64,000 bases of DNA from NCBI GenBank assembly GCA_041664345.1, contig JBAYKX010000005.1, positions 62,001 through 126,000 of the forward strand, given 5' to 3'. Of this stretch, positions 9,969 to 18,006 are shown in pieces. A program made the position numbers and the translations under genes. Origin of the DNA: GWE2-40-63 sp041664345 (GTDB taxonomy: Bacteria; Bacteroidota; Bacteroidia; Bacteroidales; SZUA-534). Each line of letters opens with the position of its first letter. Positions within the stretch are counted from its first letter, which is position 1. The notes beneath the pieces are model-generated. The model was given only the letters and a program-made list of their open reading frames with translations. It ran no database searches and had not been told where the DNA came from.

Positions 9969-10061
9969 ACTTTGTGGTTTTAGTTATTACTTTATAATTA
10001 AGAAAATTGGGTAAACTGATTGAATACAGGTAATTTACTAGTTTATAAATATATTTTAAAG

Positions 10062-10277
10062 TTATTTTTTGGTTGTTAATTGTTCTAACACATAATTGCT
10101 GCGCTCTTTATCTGTTTTAAAATTGGTTTTCAGAAAGTTAGGAAAAAACAAGAGCTTCAAAATCACAAAAAAAATGAACAATTTGATGCCTATCAGTAGC
10201 CATAGGTTTTTCCCAACTGTCATTCCTTTAAATCCTTGATAATAAAATTGGAATACTCTTTTTGCGATATTTGCCAT
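10062..10277 (-). CDS. DUF4492 membrane protein of the cytochrome bd operon
   Basis: 71 residues from the ATG at 10277, reading MANIAKRVFQFYYQGFKGM. The FYYQGFKGMTVGKNLW segment followed by one hydrophobic helix ending in FFPNFL is characteristic of DUF4492. This family is known to occur next to cydAB in Bacteroidota and Epsilonproteobacteria, so a role in assembly or stability of the oxidase is inferred. An upstream TTG at 10319 would add 14 residues, but family members start near MANI. The gap to cydA is 93 bp. Confidence 0.85.
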   Translation of the reverse strand: MANIAKRVFQFYYQGFKGMTVGKNLWLLIGIKLFIFFVILKLLFFPNFLKTNFKTDKERSNYVLEQLTTKK

Positions 10278-10561
10278 TTCTGAAACTGTTACCCTATCCT
10301 TTTTATTTACAATAATCAATACTTCGCATCTATTATAAAACCTTAAATCGATCTCCGCTATATTTATTGAATTTTTTACCCTAATACCAAAAGCTAATAT
10401 ACATATTTAAAATTAATAAATTAATATTGTTAATATCTTTTGGATATTCTGTCGTTGACAAAAATTTTCGGATAACCATAGAAAAACAATTTAAAATACC
10501 TTTTCTAAAACTTATCTCATTAATTTTACCATCCAATTAGTAGTAATTTTGAACTGTTTCT

Positions 10562-11506
10562 ATGTCAGAAAAAATTCTTTACCTTGAGGCTATCGACCCT
10601 ATTGATCTGTTGGGTATCAATAATTCGAAGTTGGATATTTTTAAAAGGGTTTTCCCCAAGGTACAATTGGTATCGCGGGGCCATGAGCTTAAAATTATTG
10701 GCGAGGAACAATCCATTCTGGAATTTGAATCGAAACTTAATGAGGTAATAGGCTTTTTCGACCGTTTTAACCGGTTGTCGGATGACGATTTGTTGGAACT
10801 ATTAAATGTATCAAATCTGAAAAACGGGGATAGCCTTCAAGTTACTGATGACTTGATATTGTTTGGCAACAACGGGAAACCCATCCGGGCTTTAACTGTA
10901 AACCAAAAGCTATTAGTTACCGAAAGTGTTAAAAACGATTTACTTTTTGCTGTGGGTCCGGCAGGTTCAGGAAAAACCTATACCGCCATTGCTTTAGCCG
11001 TTAGGGCACTCCGTAACCGTGAGGTAAAACGTATTGTGTTGAGCCGCCCCGCGGTGGAAGCCGGCGAGCGGTTGGGTTTTTTACCCGGTGATATGAAAGA
11101 AAAGATTGACCCCTATTTACAGCCTTTATACGATGCCTTACACGATATGATTCCGGCAAAAAAACTGGAAACTTATATCGAAGAGGGAATTGTTCAGATT
11201 GCCCCTTTGGCCTTTATGCGGGGACGAACATTGGATAATGCCTTTGTAATTTTGGATGAAGCCCAAAATACTACGTTACTTCAAATGAAAATGTTTCTTA
11301 CCCGCATGGGAACCTATTCTAAATTTATCGTAACAGGTGATGTTACCCAGGTTGATTTGCCTAAACCGCAAGACAGTGGACTGATTCACGCGCTACGGAT
11401 TCTTGACAAAATTGAAGGCATCAGTATTATAGAACTCAACGAAACCGACATTGTGCGGCACCGGTTGGTAAAGGAGATAGTTAGGGCTTATCAGCAAAAT
11501 ACCTAG
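10562..11506 (+). CDS. PhoH family P-loop ATPase
   Basis: 314 residues. An N-terminal KH-like segment (about 1-100) precedes the PhoH ATPase domain with Walker A GPAGSGKT at about 132-139 and Walker B AFVILDEAQN. The C-terminal LNETDIVRHRLVKEIV is the conserved PhoH end. Family members are cytoplasmic, bind RNA and are linked to RNA metabolism and ribosome-associated YbeY functions; the precise role here is unknown. A -7-like TAATTTTG lies only 11 bp upstream of the ATG, so the transcript may have a very short leader. Confidence 0.93.
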   Translation: MSEKILYLEAIDPIDLLGINNSKLDIFKRVFPKVQLVSRGHELKIIGEEQSILEFESKLNEVIGFFDRFNRLSDDDLLELLNVSNLKNGDSLQVTDDLILFGNNGKPIRALTVNQKLLVTESVKNDLLFAVGPAGSGKTYTAIALAVRALRNREVKRIVLSRPAVEAGERLGFLPGDMKEKIDPYLQPLYDALHDMIPAKKLETYIEEGIVQIAPLAFMRGRTLDNAFVILDEAQNTTLLQMKMFLTRMGTYSKFIVTGDVTQVDLPKPQDSGLIHALRILDKIEGISIIELNETDIVRHRLVKEIVRAYQQNT

Positions 11507-11553
11507 AAAAAGAGATATTAGATGTGAGAAATGAGATAATAATATATAATAAT

Positions 11554-12504
11554 ATGGAACGAGCAATTGTAAAAACCGATTTTAAATTTCCCAACCAAAA
11601 AAGCGTGTACAAAGGTAAAGTACGCGACGTGTACAATATCAACAACGAGTATTTAATAATGGTGGTTTCCGACCGTATTTCAGCATTCGATGTGGTACTT
11701 CCCAAAGGGATTCCCTATAAAGGGCAAGTACTGAACCAAATAGCTTCCAAATTTCTGGATGCCACGGCCGATATTGTACCCAACTGGAAAATTGCCACCC
11801 CCGATCCAAACGTTACGGTAGGTCACTTGTGCGAACCCTTTGCCGTAGAGATGATTGTGCGCGGTTACCTTACCGGCAGTTCGTGGCGCCTGTATAAAGA
11901 AGGCGGACGGGAAATATGTGGCATTAAATTGCCCGAAGGGTTGAAGGAACATCAAGCGTTCCCGCATCCCATTCTTACCCCAAGTACAAAGGCAGAGCAA
12001 GGTGCCCACGATGAAAACATTTCCAGGGAAGATATAATTAAGCATGAATTGGTTTCAGAAAAAGATTACTTGCTTTTAGAAAAATATGCCTTGGAACTAT
12101 TCAAACGGGGTAGTGAAATGGCTTTGGAAATGGGTTTGATACTGGTAGATACCAAGTATGAATTTGGAAAAAAAGACGGACAGATTTATTTGATTGACGA
12201 AATACACACCCCCGATTCATCGCGCTATTTTTATGCCGATGGATATCAGGAGCGGTTTGCGAAAGGTGAAAACCAAAAGCAGCTTTCCAAAGAATTTGTA
12301 CGCGAGTGGCTTATGCAGTATAACTTTCAGGGCCGCACCGGCGATGTACTCCCTGAAATGAGCGATGCCTTTGTGGATCAGGTTTCGGAGCGGTATATTG
12401 AATTGTATGAAAGCATTACCGGCGACAAATTTCAGAAAGCCGATGTTTCCAGCGTTCTTGCTCGGATTGAAAAAAATGTGAATCAATTTATTGGTTCATT
12501 GTAA
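11554..12504 (+). CDS. purC: SAICAR synthetase
   Basis: 316 residues from the ATG at 11554. The start MERAIVKTDFKFPNQ leads into YKGKVRDVYNI and VVSDRISAFDVVLP, the ATP-binding signatures of phosphoribosylaminoimidazole-succinocarboxamide synthase. It joins CAIR and aspartate in purine biosynthesis. The motif DEIHTPDSSRYF is also diagnostic. The long form of about 310 residues is usual in Bacteroidota. A GTG 30 bp upstream also opens this frame but encodes an atypical leader. It follows phoH closely, so the two may be co-transcribed. Confidence 0.96.
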   Translation: MERAIVKTDFKFPNQKSVYKGKVRDVYNINNEYLIMVVSDRISAFDVVLPKGIPYKGQVLNQIASKFLDATADIVPNWKIATPDPNVTVGHLCEPFAVEMIVRGYLTGSSWRLYKEGGREICGIKLPEGLKEHQAFPHPILTPSTKAEQGAHDENISREDIIKHELVSEKDYLLLEKYALELFKRGSEMALEMGLILVDTKYEFGKKDGQIYLIDEIHTPDSSRYFYADGYQERFAKGENQKQLSKEFVREWLMQYNFQGRTGDVLPEMSDAFVDQVSERYIELYESITGDKFQKADVSSVLARIEKNVNQFIGSL

Positions 12505-12534
12505 ATGGAAGTTATCGGGAGTCATAGTTTTTTG

Positions 12535-12647
12535 TACCCCTCTACCTGTCGGCATCTCCCCTAATTTTAGGGGAGAATGGTTGTAGTGTATATGGTACGA
12601 ACCTGCAGAGTTTTTTTTTAGTTCTACCAAACCTCAATCAGCGCTAG
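12535..12647. repeat. Fragments of interspersed MITE-like repeats
   Basis: Positions 12535-12552 match the right terminal inverted repeat of the element at 17721-17875 (TACCCCTCTACCTGTCGG). A hairpin CTCCCCTA/TAGGGGAG follows at 12555-12574. Positions 12621-12647 (GTTCTACCAAACCTCAATCA and onward) resemble 40106-40133. The gap between purC and the tRNA genes is therefore built from repeat pieces. Confidence 0.55.
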
Positions 12648-12716
12648 TGCACGTCATGGCATGGTGGCTGTAAGCCGGAGGGAGAATTTAAATCTAAAAT
12701 CAGACATCATTAATTC

Positions 12717-12819
12717 TTAAAAATGGCAAAATGAATGGAATGCCACTTTGTTACCAGATTTGAAAATTACCGGGCTGGAGTTCGGTGATCTATAGGTTCG
12801 AATCCTGCTCTCTCCACCA
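12717..12819 (+). pseudogene. Decayed tRNA-Ser (TGA-like)
   Basis: The 3' end is a good class II tRNA tail: T-loop GGTTCGAATCC at 12795-12805, acceptor strand TCTCTCC at 12809-12815, then ACCA. Upstream lie a 7-bp long-variable-arm-like stem (ACCGGGC/GTTCGGT), an anticodon-like TTTGAAA and a D-arm-like TGGCA/TGCCA hairpin. The 5' acceptor strand is missing: a GGAGAGA-type partner is not found at the expected place, and the anticodon stem does not pair. I read it as a tRNA-Ser relic rather than a working tRNA. Confidence 0.55.
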
Positions 12820-12884
12820 AATTTATTTTTTTCCCTTTGAATCCTTTTATGGAATCGAAAAATTACTACTTTTGGAAACAATAA

Positions 12885-12956
12885 GCGGGAGTAGCTCAGG
12901 GGTAGAGCATCAGCTTCCCAAGCTGAGGGTCGTGGGTTCGAATCCCATTTCCCGCT
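12885..12956 (+). tRNA. tRNA-Gly (anticodon CCC)
   Basis: A 72-nt cloverleaf. Acceptor GCGGGAG pairs with TTCCCGC, D-arm is GCTC/GAGC, anticodon stem TCAGC/GCTGA encloses TTCCCAA with anticodon CCC, and T-arm is GTGGG TTCGAAT CCCAT. Discriminator T is at 12956, and CCA is not encoded. A strong terminator follows. Confidence 0.96.
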
Positions 12957-12961
12957 CAAAC

Positions 12962-12999
12962 AAAAGCCTGATTGTATGAAATTACAACCGGGCTTTTTT
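12962..12999 (+). terminator. Terminator after tRNA-Gly
   Basis: Inverted repeat AAAAGCCTGATTGTA (12962-12976) and TACAACCGGGCTTTT (12983-12997) with two G-U pairs, ending in a T run. It lies six bases after the tRNA. Confidence 0.85.
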
Positions 13000-13022
13000 G
13001 TAAAATGCAAAATATCGGAATT

Positions 13023-13715
13023 ATGATGCGTTTCATTCCAAAAGTCCTCAAAATAGTTTCATTCACCACCCTTCTTTTTTTGCTTTTCAGTATTATCGAA
13101 GTCATTGGCTTCCGGTTCATAAATCCACCCTTTACGCCATTAATGGTTATCCGGTATTTTCAGCATGACAAAAAATATGGCGAACGAAAAATTGAAAAAC
13201 AGTGGAAGGATTTGGATGATATTTCACCCAATATGGTTTTGGCGGTGGTTTCGGCCGAAGACAATAACTTTCCAACCCATTTTGGGGTTGATTGGAAAGC
13301 CATTAAAATAGCTCAAGAAAGAAATAAAAAAGGGAAACGGATTCATGGGGGCAGCACCATCACACAGCAAACGGCTAAGAATGTTTTTCTGGTTCCCAAC
13401 CGTTCTTATATCCGCAAGGCATTTGAATTGTATTATACTTACCTGATTGAGATATTCTGGAGTAAAGAGCGCATTATGGAAGTTTATTTGAATGTAGTGG
13501 AACTGGGCAGGGGCGTTTATGGGGTGGAAGCCGCATCACAAAAATATTTTAAAACTTCGGCTAAAAATCTCACCCGTGGCCAAGCTGCTTTAGTTACTAC
13601 AGCACTCCCCAGTCCACGTAAAAGAAACCTTGCCAAACCCAGTAAATATATGTATCAGTATCAGGCTCGGGTAATGGATTTGATGAAAATGATTGGTAAA
13701 GTGGAGTTGAAGTAA
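13023..13715 (+). CDS. mtgA: Monofunctional biosynthetic peptidoglycan transglycosylase
   Basis: 230 residues from the ATG at 13023, MMRFIPKVLKIVSF. One N-terminal membrane helix is followed by a GT51 domain. Catalytic Glu79 lies in VVSAEDNNFPTHFGVD, and the GGSTITQQTAKN motif is near 108. The enzyme polymerises lipid II into glycan strands on the outer face of the inner membrane. An in-frame start at 12972 lies inside the tRNA-Gly terminator, so it is rejected. Length fits MtgA, with no penicillin-binding domain. Confidence 0.93.
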   Translation: MMRFIPKVLKIVSFTTLLFLLFSIIEVIGFRFINPPFTPLMVIRYFQHDKKYGERKIEKQWKDLDDISPNMVLAVVSAEDNNFPTHFGVDWKAIKIAQERNKKGKRIHGGSTITQQTAKNVFLVPNRSYIRKAFELYYTYLIEIFWSKERIMEVYLNVVELGRGVYGVEAASQKYFKTSAKNLTRGQAALVTTALPSPRKRNLAKPSKYMYQYQARVMDLMKMIGKVELK

Positions 13716-13788
13716 GTAGTGTTGTGAAAAAAGCAAATGTAATTTACAAATATTGATTTAATTGTAAACCATAATCAACAATATAATG

Positions 13789-13796
13789 TATATTTG
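13789..13796 (+). promoter_or_regulatory. Bacteroidota -7 promoter element for the AAA ATPase gene
   Basis: TATATTTG matches TAnnTTTG and lies 18 bp before the ATG at 13815. A convincing -33 TTTG is not seen. Its position supports the ATG at 13815 over the TTG at 13794, which would fall inside the promoter. Confidence 0.5.
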
Positions 13797-13814
13797 TCGA
13801 ATAAATCCTACAAA

Positions 13815-15008
13815 ATGGAAGAACTTTTTTCTCTATCCTATAAATATGTTAAGCAGGTTGATACCCGTTTTAAACGCTATTTGTTTCAAAAAATTAATTG
13901 GCAAAGCCGTCTGGTAATAATTATTGGTGCAAGGGGGATAGGTAAATCCACAATGATGCTTCAATATATGAAAGAGAACCTTGCACTTAACAAGGAATCC
14001 ATTTATATCAGTGCCGACCATTTATACTTTAGCCGTCATGGACTGGTTGAGTTTGCAAACTTATTCAGGATGAACGGTGGAAAGCATCTTTTCATTGATG
14101 AGATTCATAAATATCCCAATTGGTCGCGCGAAGTTAAAAACATATACGACCAATATCCTGACCTGAAGCTTGTTTTATCGGGATCGTCAGCCACAGAAAT
14201 TGTGAAAGGTGAAGGAGATTTGAGCCGGAGGGCATTATTTTATCAAATGCAGGGACTCTCGTTTAGGGAGTTTATTGATTATCATTACCAGATTCAGATA
14301 CAACCCATTGCGTTGGATGAATTGCTTGCCAGTTCGATAGAAATTTCCTATCAAATTACGGAAAAAATAAAACCAATAAAACTTTACGATGAATACCTGC
14401 GGTTTGGTTATTATCCCTTTTTTAAGGAAGGGTTTGATGGATATTATCAACGCATCAACCAGGTGGTAAAAACTGTCCTGGAATCAGATATTCCTGCCGT
14501 TTACAATATCGATTATCATGCAACGGTAGCCATCAGGAATTTGCTTGGAATTATCACAACCCTGGTACCTTTTAAGCCGAATACCTACAAATTGAGCCAA
14601 CAGATTGGACTGTCCCGCGAAACTTTTATAAAATACCTGCAATACCTGCAAAAAGCCGATTTGGTAATGTTGCTGCATAGCAGTGTCAAAGGAATTAGCC
14701 AATTGAATAAACCTGAAAAAATTTACCTTCATAATCCAAATCTTATTTATGCCCTTGCCGACGGTGGTGTGGATAAAGGTAATTTGCGGGAAACCTTTTT
14801 TATCAATCAGCTTTCCGAAAGCCATCAACTTACCTATCCCAAGCAGGGCGATTTTTTAGTGGATAATACTTGGTTATTCGAAGTGGGCGGCATTAATAAA
14901 ACCCGAAAACAAATAGCCGGAATTGATAAAGCATTTGTAACTGCTGATGATATCGAAATAGGCTCTCCTCAAAAAATACCTCTTTGGTTGTTTGGGTCTT
15001 TATATTAA
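13815..15008 (+). CDS. AAA_14/DUF4143-type ATPase
   Basis: 397 residues from the ATG at 13815. Walker A is ARGIGKST and Walker B is HLFIDEIHKYPNW; the sensor-like LVLSGSSA follows. The C-terminal part has a winged-helix-like region and a short domain ending LFEVGGINKTRKQ, resembling the DUF4143 nuclease-like tail but reduced. The family is widespread, often horizontally acquired and of unclear function, sometimes linked to defence or toxin-antitoxin-like roles. It stands alone with its own promoter and terminator. Confidence 0.88.
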   Translation: MEELFSLSYKYVKQVDTRFKRYLFQKINWQSRLVIIIGARGIGKSTMMLQYMKENLALNKESIYISADHLYFSRHGLVEFANLFRMNGGKHLFIDEIHKYPNWSREVKNIYDQYPDLKLVLSGSSATEIVKGEGDLSRRALFYQMQGLSFREFIDYHYQIQIQPIALDELLASSIEISYQITEKIKPIKLYDEYLRFGYYPFFKEGFDGYYQRINQVVKTVLESDIPAVYNIDYHATVAIRNLLGIITTLVPFKPNTYKLSQQIGLSRETFIKYLQYLQKADLVMLLHSSVKGISQLNKPEKIYLHNPNLIYALADGGVDKGNLRETFFINQLSESHQLTYPKQGDFLVDNTWLFEVGGINKTRKQIAGIDKAFVTADDIEIGSPQKIPLWLFGSLY

Positions 15009-15055
15009 CCACTGTTTTTATCAATTTGTCGCCCAATGACATGCAAATAAAATGA

Positions 15056-15089
15056 TAAAAACGGAATACCAATGTGATTTTCCGTTTTT
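15056..15089 (+). terminator. Terminator-like hairpin after the AAA ATPase gene
   Basis: AAAACGGAA and TTCCGTTTT, separated by about 14 nt, form a stem with a terminal T run. It lies 48 bp beyond the stop at 15008. Confidence 0.6.
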
Positions 15090-15132
15090 AATGATTATTC
15101 AAAAAGTAGAATCATTTCTTATATTTTGATAA

Positions 15133-15173
15133 ATAAGTCCTAGCAAGTTTCAAAAACCTGTTAGGACTTTTTA
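15133..15173. terminator. Terminator of the amtB/P-II operon
   Basis: AAGTCCTA and TAGGACTT form the outer stem, with AGGTTT-like inner pairing to AAACCT. T runs on one side and A/T-rich sequence on the other allow use by the minus-strand P-II gene, which ends at 15178. Confidence 0.6.
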
Positions 15174-15177
15174 ATTT

Positions 15178-15534
15178 CTATATCGCCTGTCCGCCACGAT
15201 CTCCGGTGCGAATGCGGATACATTCTTCCAACGGCATGATAAATATTTTACCGTCGCCTAATGTACCTTCCTTATCACCATTATTTGTAGTACGTGCCGC
15301 TCTTAAAATGGCATCCACTGTTATATCAACAAATTCATCATTAACAGCTATTTCAATGCGAATCTTTGGAGTTAATCCCGGAACAACAACCAAACCTCGG
15401 TACATCTCCTCATTGGCATACCTACCATGACCAGAAGCCCTACTCACTGTAATTCTTTCGATTTCAGCATCTATCAGGCTTTCACGAACCTGATCAAGCC
15501 GGTTACTTCGTATAATTGCTATTATTAGTTTCAT
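15178..15534 (-). CDS. P-II nitrogen regulatory protein, variant T- and B-loops
   Basis: 118 residues with the P-II fold, from MKLIIAIIRSNRLDQVRE to IRIRTGDRGGQAI. P-II trimers sense 2-oxoglutarate and ATP/ADP, and plug AmtB. The T-loop reads MYRGLVVVPG: the uridylylation site Tyr51 of E. coli GlnB is Val50 here, so control by uridylylation is unlikely. The B-loop carries about seven extra residues before GDGK (TTNNGDKEGTLGDGK). It lies 47 bp after amtB, the classic pairing for GlnK-type proteins. Confidence 0.93.
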   Translation of the reverse strand: MKLIIAIIRSNRLDQVRESLIDAEIERITVSRASGHGRYANEEMYRGLVVVPGLTPKIRIEIAVNDEFVDITVDAILRAARTTNNGDKEGTLGDGKIFIMPLEECIRIRTGDRGGQAI

Positions 15535-15581
15535 CTTTCCTTATTTTAAATAATTATTTATATTGAATTGCTTAAAAGGAT

Positions 15582-16901
15582 TTAGTTAGGATTTAGCATT
15601 CCATATCCTCGCTCACCATGATATGCATGATCTAATCCATCCAATTCATCTTGAGTTTTTGATTTTAATCCAACCGTCTTCTCAACTATAAATATAATAA
15701 TTAAAGTTCCAATTACTGCATAGGTAATAGCTATACCAACAGCTACCGCTTGTACTCCTAATTGTTGAATCACTCCCCAAGGTCCACCATGCGCTTCAGC
15801 AGCAGCAACCATCCAACTATCTCTAATAAAGAAAACCAATAATAAAGCACCAACTATTCCACCAACACCGTGTATTCCAAAAGCATCTAAACTATCGTCG
15901 TAACCCAGTTTATTTTTTACAATAATCGCAAAGTAACAAACACTTGATGCAATAATTCCCAACGCAATAGCACCGGATACTTGGACCACACCTGCAGCAG
16001 GTGTTACAGCCACCAACCCAGCTAAAACTCCTGAAACAAACCCCAATGCAGTTGCTTTCCCGTGATGGAAACTTTCAATAATTATCCATGAAATAGCTCC
16101 TGCTGCTGCTGCTACCTGAGTTGCAGTAAGTGCTTGAGCGGTAGATAAACCACTTGAAATACTGCTACCTGCATTAAAACCAAACCAGCCTACCCATAAC
16201 AAACCTGCTCCCATCAATGTCATAACCAAATTGTTAGGACGCAATTGGCGATGAGGATACCCTCTTCGTTTACCTAAATAAATGGCTGCAACCAATCCAC
16301 TTACACCAGCTGATATATGCACTACCGTTCCACCGGCAAAATCAATGGCACCTAATGCTCCCATGTTAAATAAGAAACCATCGGAAGCCCATACCCAATG
16401 GCACAATGGATTATAAATAAATAATCCCCAAATGGTTATAAACAATATATATCCTTTAAAAGATACTCTTTCAGCAAATGCCCCAGCAATAAGTGCAGGT
16501 GTAATTATGGCAAATTTCCCCTGAAACATTACAAATACCAGTTCAGGAACTCCAGCCGGCATAATTGATTCATCAATGCCATTTAGAAATAAATAATCAG
16601 GATTCCATCCAAACCAGCCTCCAAGAATGCTTTTTCCGAAGGCCATGCTGTAACTGACTGTAACCCATAATACGCTCATAATACCCATAGCTACAAAGCT
16701 ATGCATCATGGTACCCAACACGTTTTTCGACCTAACTAAACCTCCATAAAACATGGCTAGTCCCGGAACCATTAAAAGCACCAACGCAGTTGAAGTAATC
16801 ATCCAAGCAGTTGCTCCGGTGTCAATGGGCGTTTGTTCACTGGCATAAGTGTGAAGCGCAAACGCACACATTCCAAATAATAAAAGATAGATTTTTTTCA
16901 T
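15582..16901 (-). CDS. amtB: Ammonium transporter
   Basis: 439 residues from ATG 16901, MKKIYLLLFGMCAFALHTYA, a cleavable signal as in other Amt proteins. Eleven membrane helices follow. The pore His pair is visible in GGTVVHISAGVSG and DAFGIHGVGGIVGAL, and the phenylalanine-gate region in FQGKFAIITPAL. It forms inner-membrane trimers that conduct ammonium and are blocked by P-II. A start 36 bp upstream would put MNYYNLSLNELK in front of the signal peptide, so it is less likely. Confidence 0.95.
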   Translation of the reverse strand: MKKIYLLLFGMCAFALHTYASEQTPIDTGATAWMITSTALVLLMVPGLAMFYGGLVRSKNVLGTMMHSFVAMGIMSVLWVTVSYSMAFGKSILGGWFGWNPDYLFLNGIDESIMPAGVPELVFVMFQGKFAIITPALIAGAFAERVSFKGYILFITIWGLFIYNPLCHWVWASDGFLFNMGALGAIDFAGGTVVHISAGVSGLVAAIYLGKRRGYPHRQLRPNNLVMTLMGAGLLWVGWFGFNAGSSISSGLSTAQALTATQVAAAAGAISWIIIESFHHGKATALGFVSGVLAGLVAVTPAAGVVQVSGAIALGIIASSVCYFAIIVKNKLGYDDSLDAFGIHGVGGIVGALLLVFFIRDSWMVAAAEAHGGPWGVIQQLGVQAVAVGIAITYAVIGTLIIIFIVEKTVGLKSKTQDELDGLDHAYHGERGYGMLNPN

Positions 16902-17124
16902 TTTTAACTCGTTTAGCGATAAATTGTAATAATTCATGGCAAAATTATATCAAAATGTTATAAAAAACAACCTTTTAATATAATTAAATTAACATACCCC
17001 CTAAAAAAATAGGGAGAAAGCATAGAAATAACATTATATTTAGTTTTCTATAAAAATTTTTATTGGAGTTTTTTAAAACTGATTGGTATTTGGATTGTTT
17101 AAAGTGAAAATTTAAAAAATGACT

Positions 17125-17667
17125 ATGGAAAAGATTTTTATTACTTCGTTGTTTACCCTTGCCATGTTTGTTGGTTTTGGACAGCAAAAAAACTTACACG
17201 ATTTTAAAACTAAAACCTTAGAAGGGGTCGATTTTGACTTGGCATCATTAAAAGGAAAGAAAGTTTTAGTTGTAAATACCGCATCAAAATGTGGGAACAC
17301 CCCCCAATATGCAGAATTGGAAGCGCTTTATAAAAAATATGGCGGCGACAAATTCGTGATTATCGGTTTTCCGGCCAACAATTTTTTAAAGCAGGAACCG
17401 GGAACCAATGATGAAATCCGTGAGTTTTGCACCAAAAACTATGGGGTGACTTTTCCGATGATGCATAAAATTTCGGTTAAAGGCGATGACATGGATCCCA
17501 TTTATCAATGGTTGACGCAAAAGAGCTTAAATGGAGTGATGGATGCTGATGTAGCCTGGAACTTTCAGAAGTTTATGGTGGACGAAAACGGTAAATTGGT
17601 TGGCTTTTTGAAGCCTAAAGAGAGTGTGAATTGCGAAAAGGTAGATAATTGGATTGGAGGTAAGTAA
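17125..17667 (+). CDS. Exported glutathione peroxidase-like protein
   Basis: 180 residues from the ATG at 17125, with a signal peptide to about GFGQQ. The thioredoxin-fold body has NTASKCGNTPQYAELE with the peroxidatic Cys, then GFPANNFLKQEPGTNDEI and WNFQKFMVDENG, the GPx tetrad regions. Bacterial GPx proteins of this kind use thioredoxin-like reductants and reduce peroxides. Export to the periplasm is inferred. It is transcribed away from amtB. An ATG 6 bp upstream is also possible. Confidence 0.92.
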   Translation: MEKIFITSLFTLAMFVGFGQQKNLHDFKTKTLEGVDFDLASLKGKKVLVVNTASKCGNTPQYAELEALYKKYGGDKFVIIGFPANNFLKQEPGTNDEIREFCTKNYGVTFPMMHKISVKGDDMDPIYQWLTQKSLNGVMDADVAWNFQKFMVDENGKLVGFLKPKESVNCEKVDNWIGGK

Positions 17668-17720
17668 GGATTTAAAAATATAGAGGTCGGTAGGTAATTG
17701 CATATGTGTGTTTTGCTCTA

Positions 17721-17875
17721 TACCCCTTCCCCTGTCGGGACTTCCCCTTGTGAAGGGGAAGATGTAAATCGCTGGCAGTATTGCTATTTTGATTCGATCT
17801 CCCCTAAACCTAGGGGAACTTAGCCGAAGGCGATCTCACGACCAAAGGGAGTAAATGCCGACAGGCAGAGGGGTA
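17721..17875. mobile_element. MITE-like element with 18-bp terminal inverted repeats
   Basis: Left end TACCCCTTCCCCTGTCGG (17721-17738) and right end, reverse complemented TACCCCTCTGCCTGTCGG (17858-17875), match at 15 of 18 positions. The interior has hairpins such as CTTCCCCTTGTGAAGGGGAAG. No ORF of note and no clear target duplication. It fills most of the 339-bp gap between the GPx gene and lon. A related end is seen at 12535-12552. Confidence 0.55.
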
Positions 17876-17950
17876 CAAGAAACACAAATACCATTGCTTT
17901 CATGTTATGTATTTATTTACTGACCTCTGTAAAAATAAAAGCATTGACTA

Positions 17951-17992
17951 AACAAAGAAAGCAGGACTATTTCCCTGCTTTCTTTGTTTTTA
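17951..17992 (-). terminator. Terminator after lon
   Basis: AACAAAGAAAGCAGG (17951-17965) and CCTGCTTTCTTTGTT (17974-17988) form a perfect 15-bp stem with an 8-nt loop. It lies just beyond the lon stop on the minus strand and could serve both directions. Confidence 0.85.
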
Positions 17993-18006
17993 TTAATTTA
18001 TTTCAA

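Noticed and set aside
12717..13010. 97-codon frame on the minus strand across the tRNA genes
   Set aside because: It translates tRNA-Gly and the tRNA-Ser relic backwards; the typical phantom peptide (WDSNPRPSAWEADALPLSYS) marks tRNA antisense, not a protein.
12972..13022. Upstream extension of mtgA
   Set aside because: The extension runs through the tRNA-Gly terminator; the ATG at 13023 gives the normal membrane anchor.
13794..13814. TTG start for the AAA ATPase gene
   Set aside because: The TTG overlaps the TATATTTG promoter element; transcription would begin after it.
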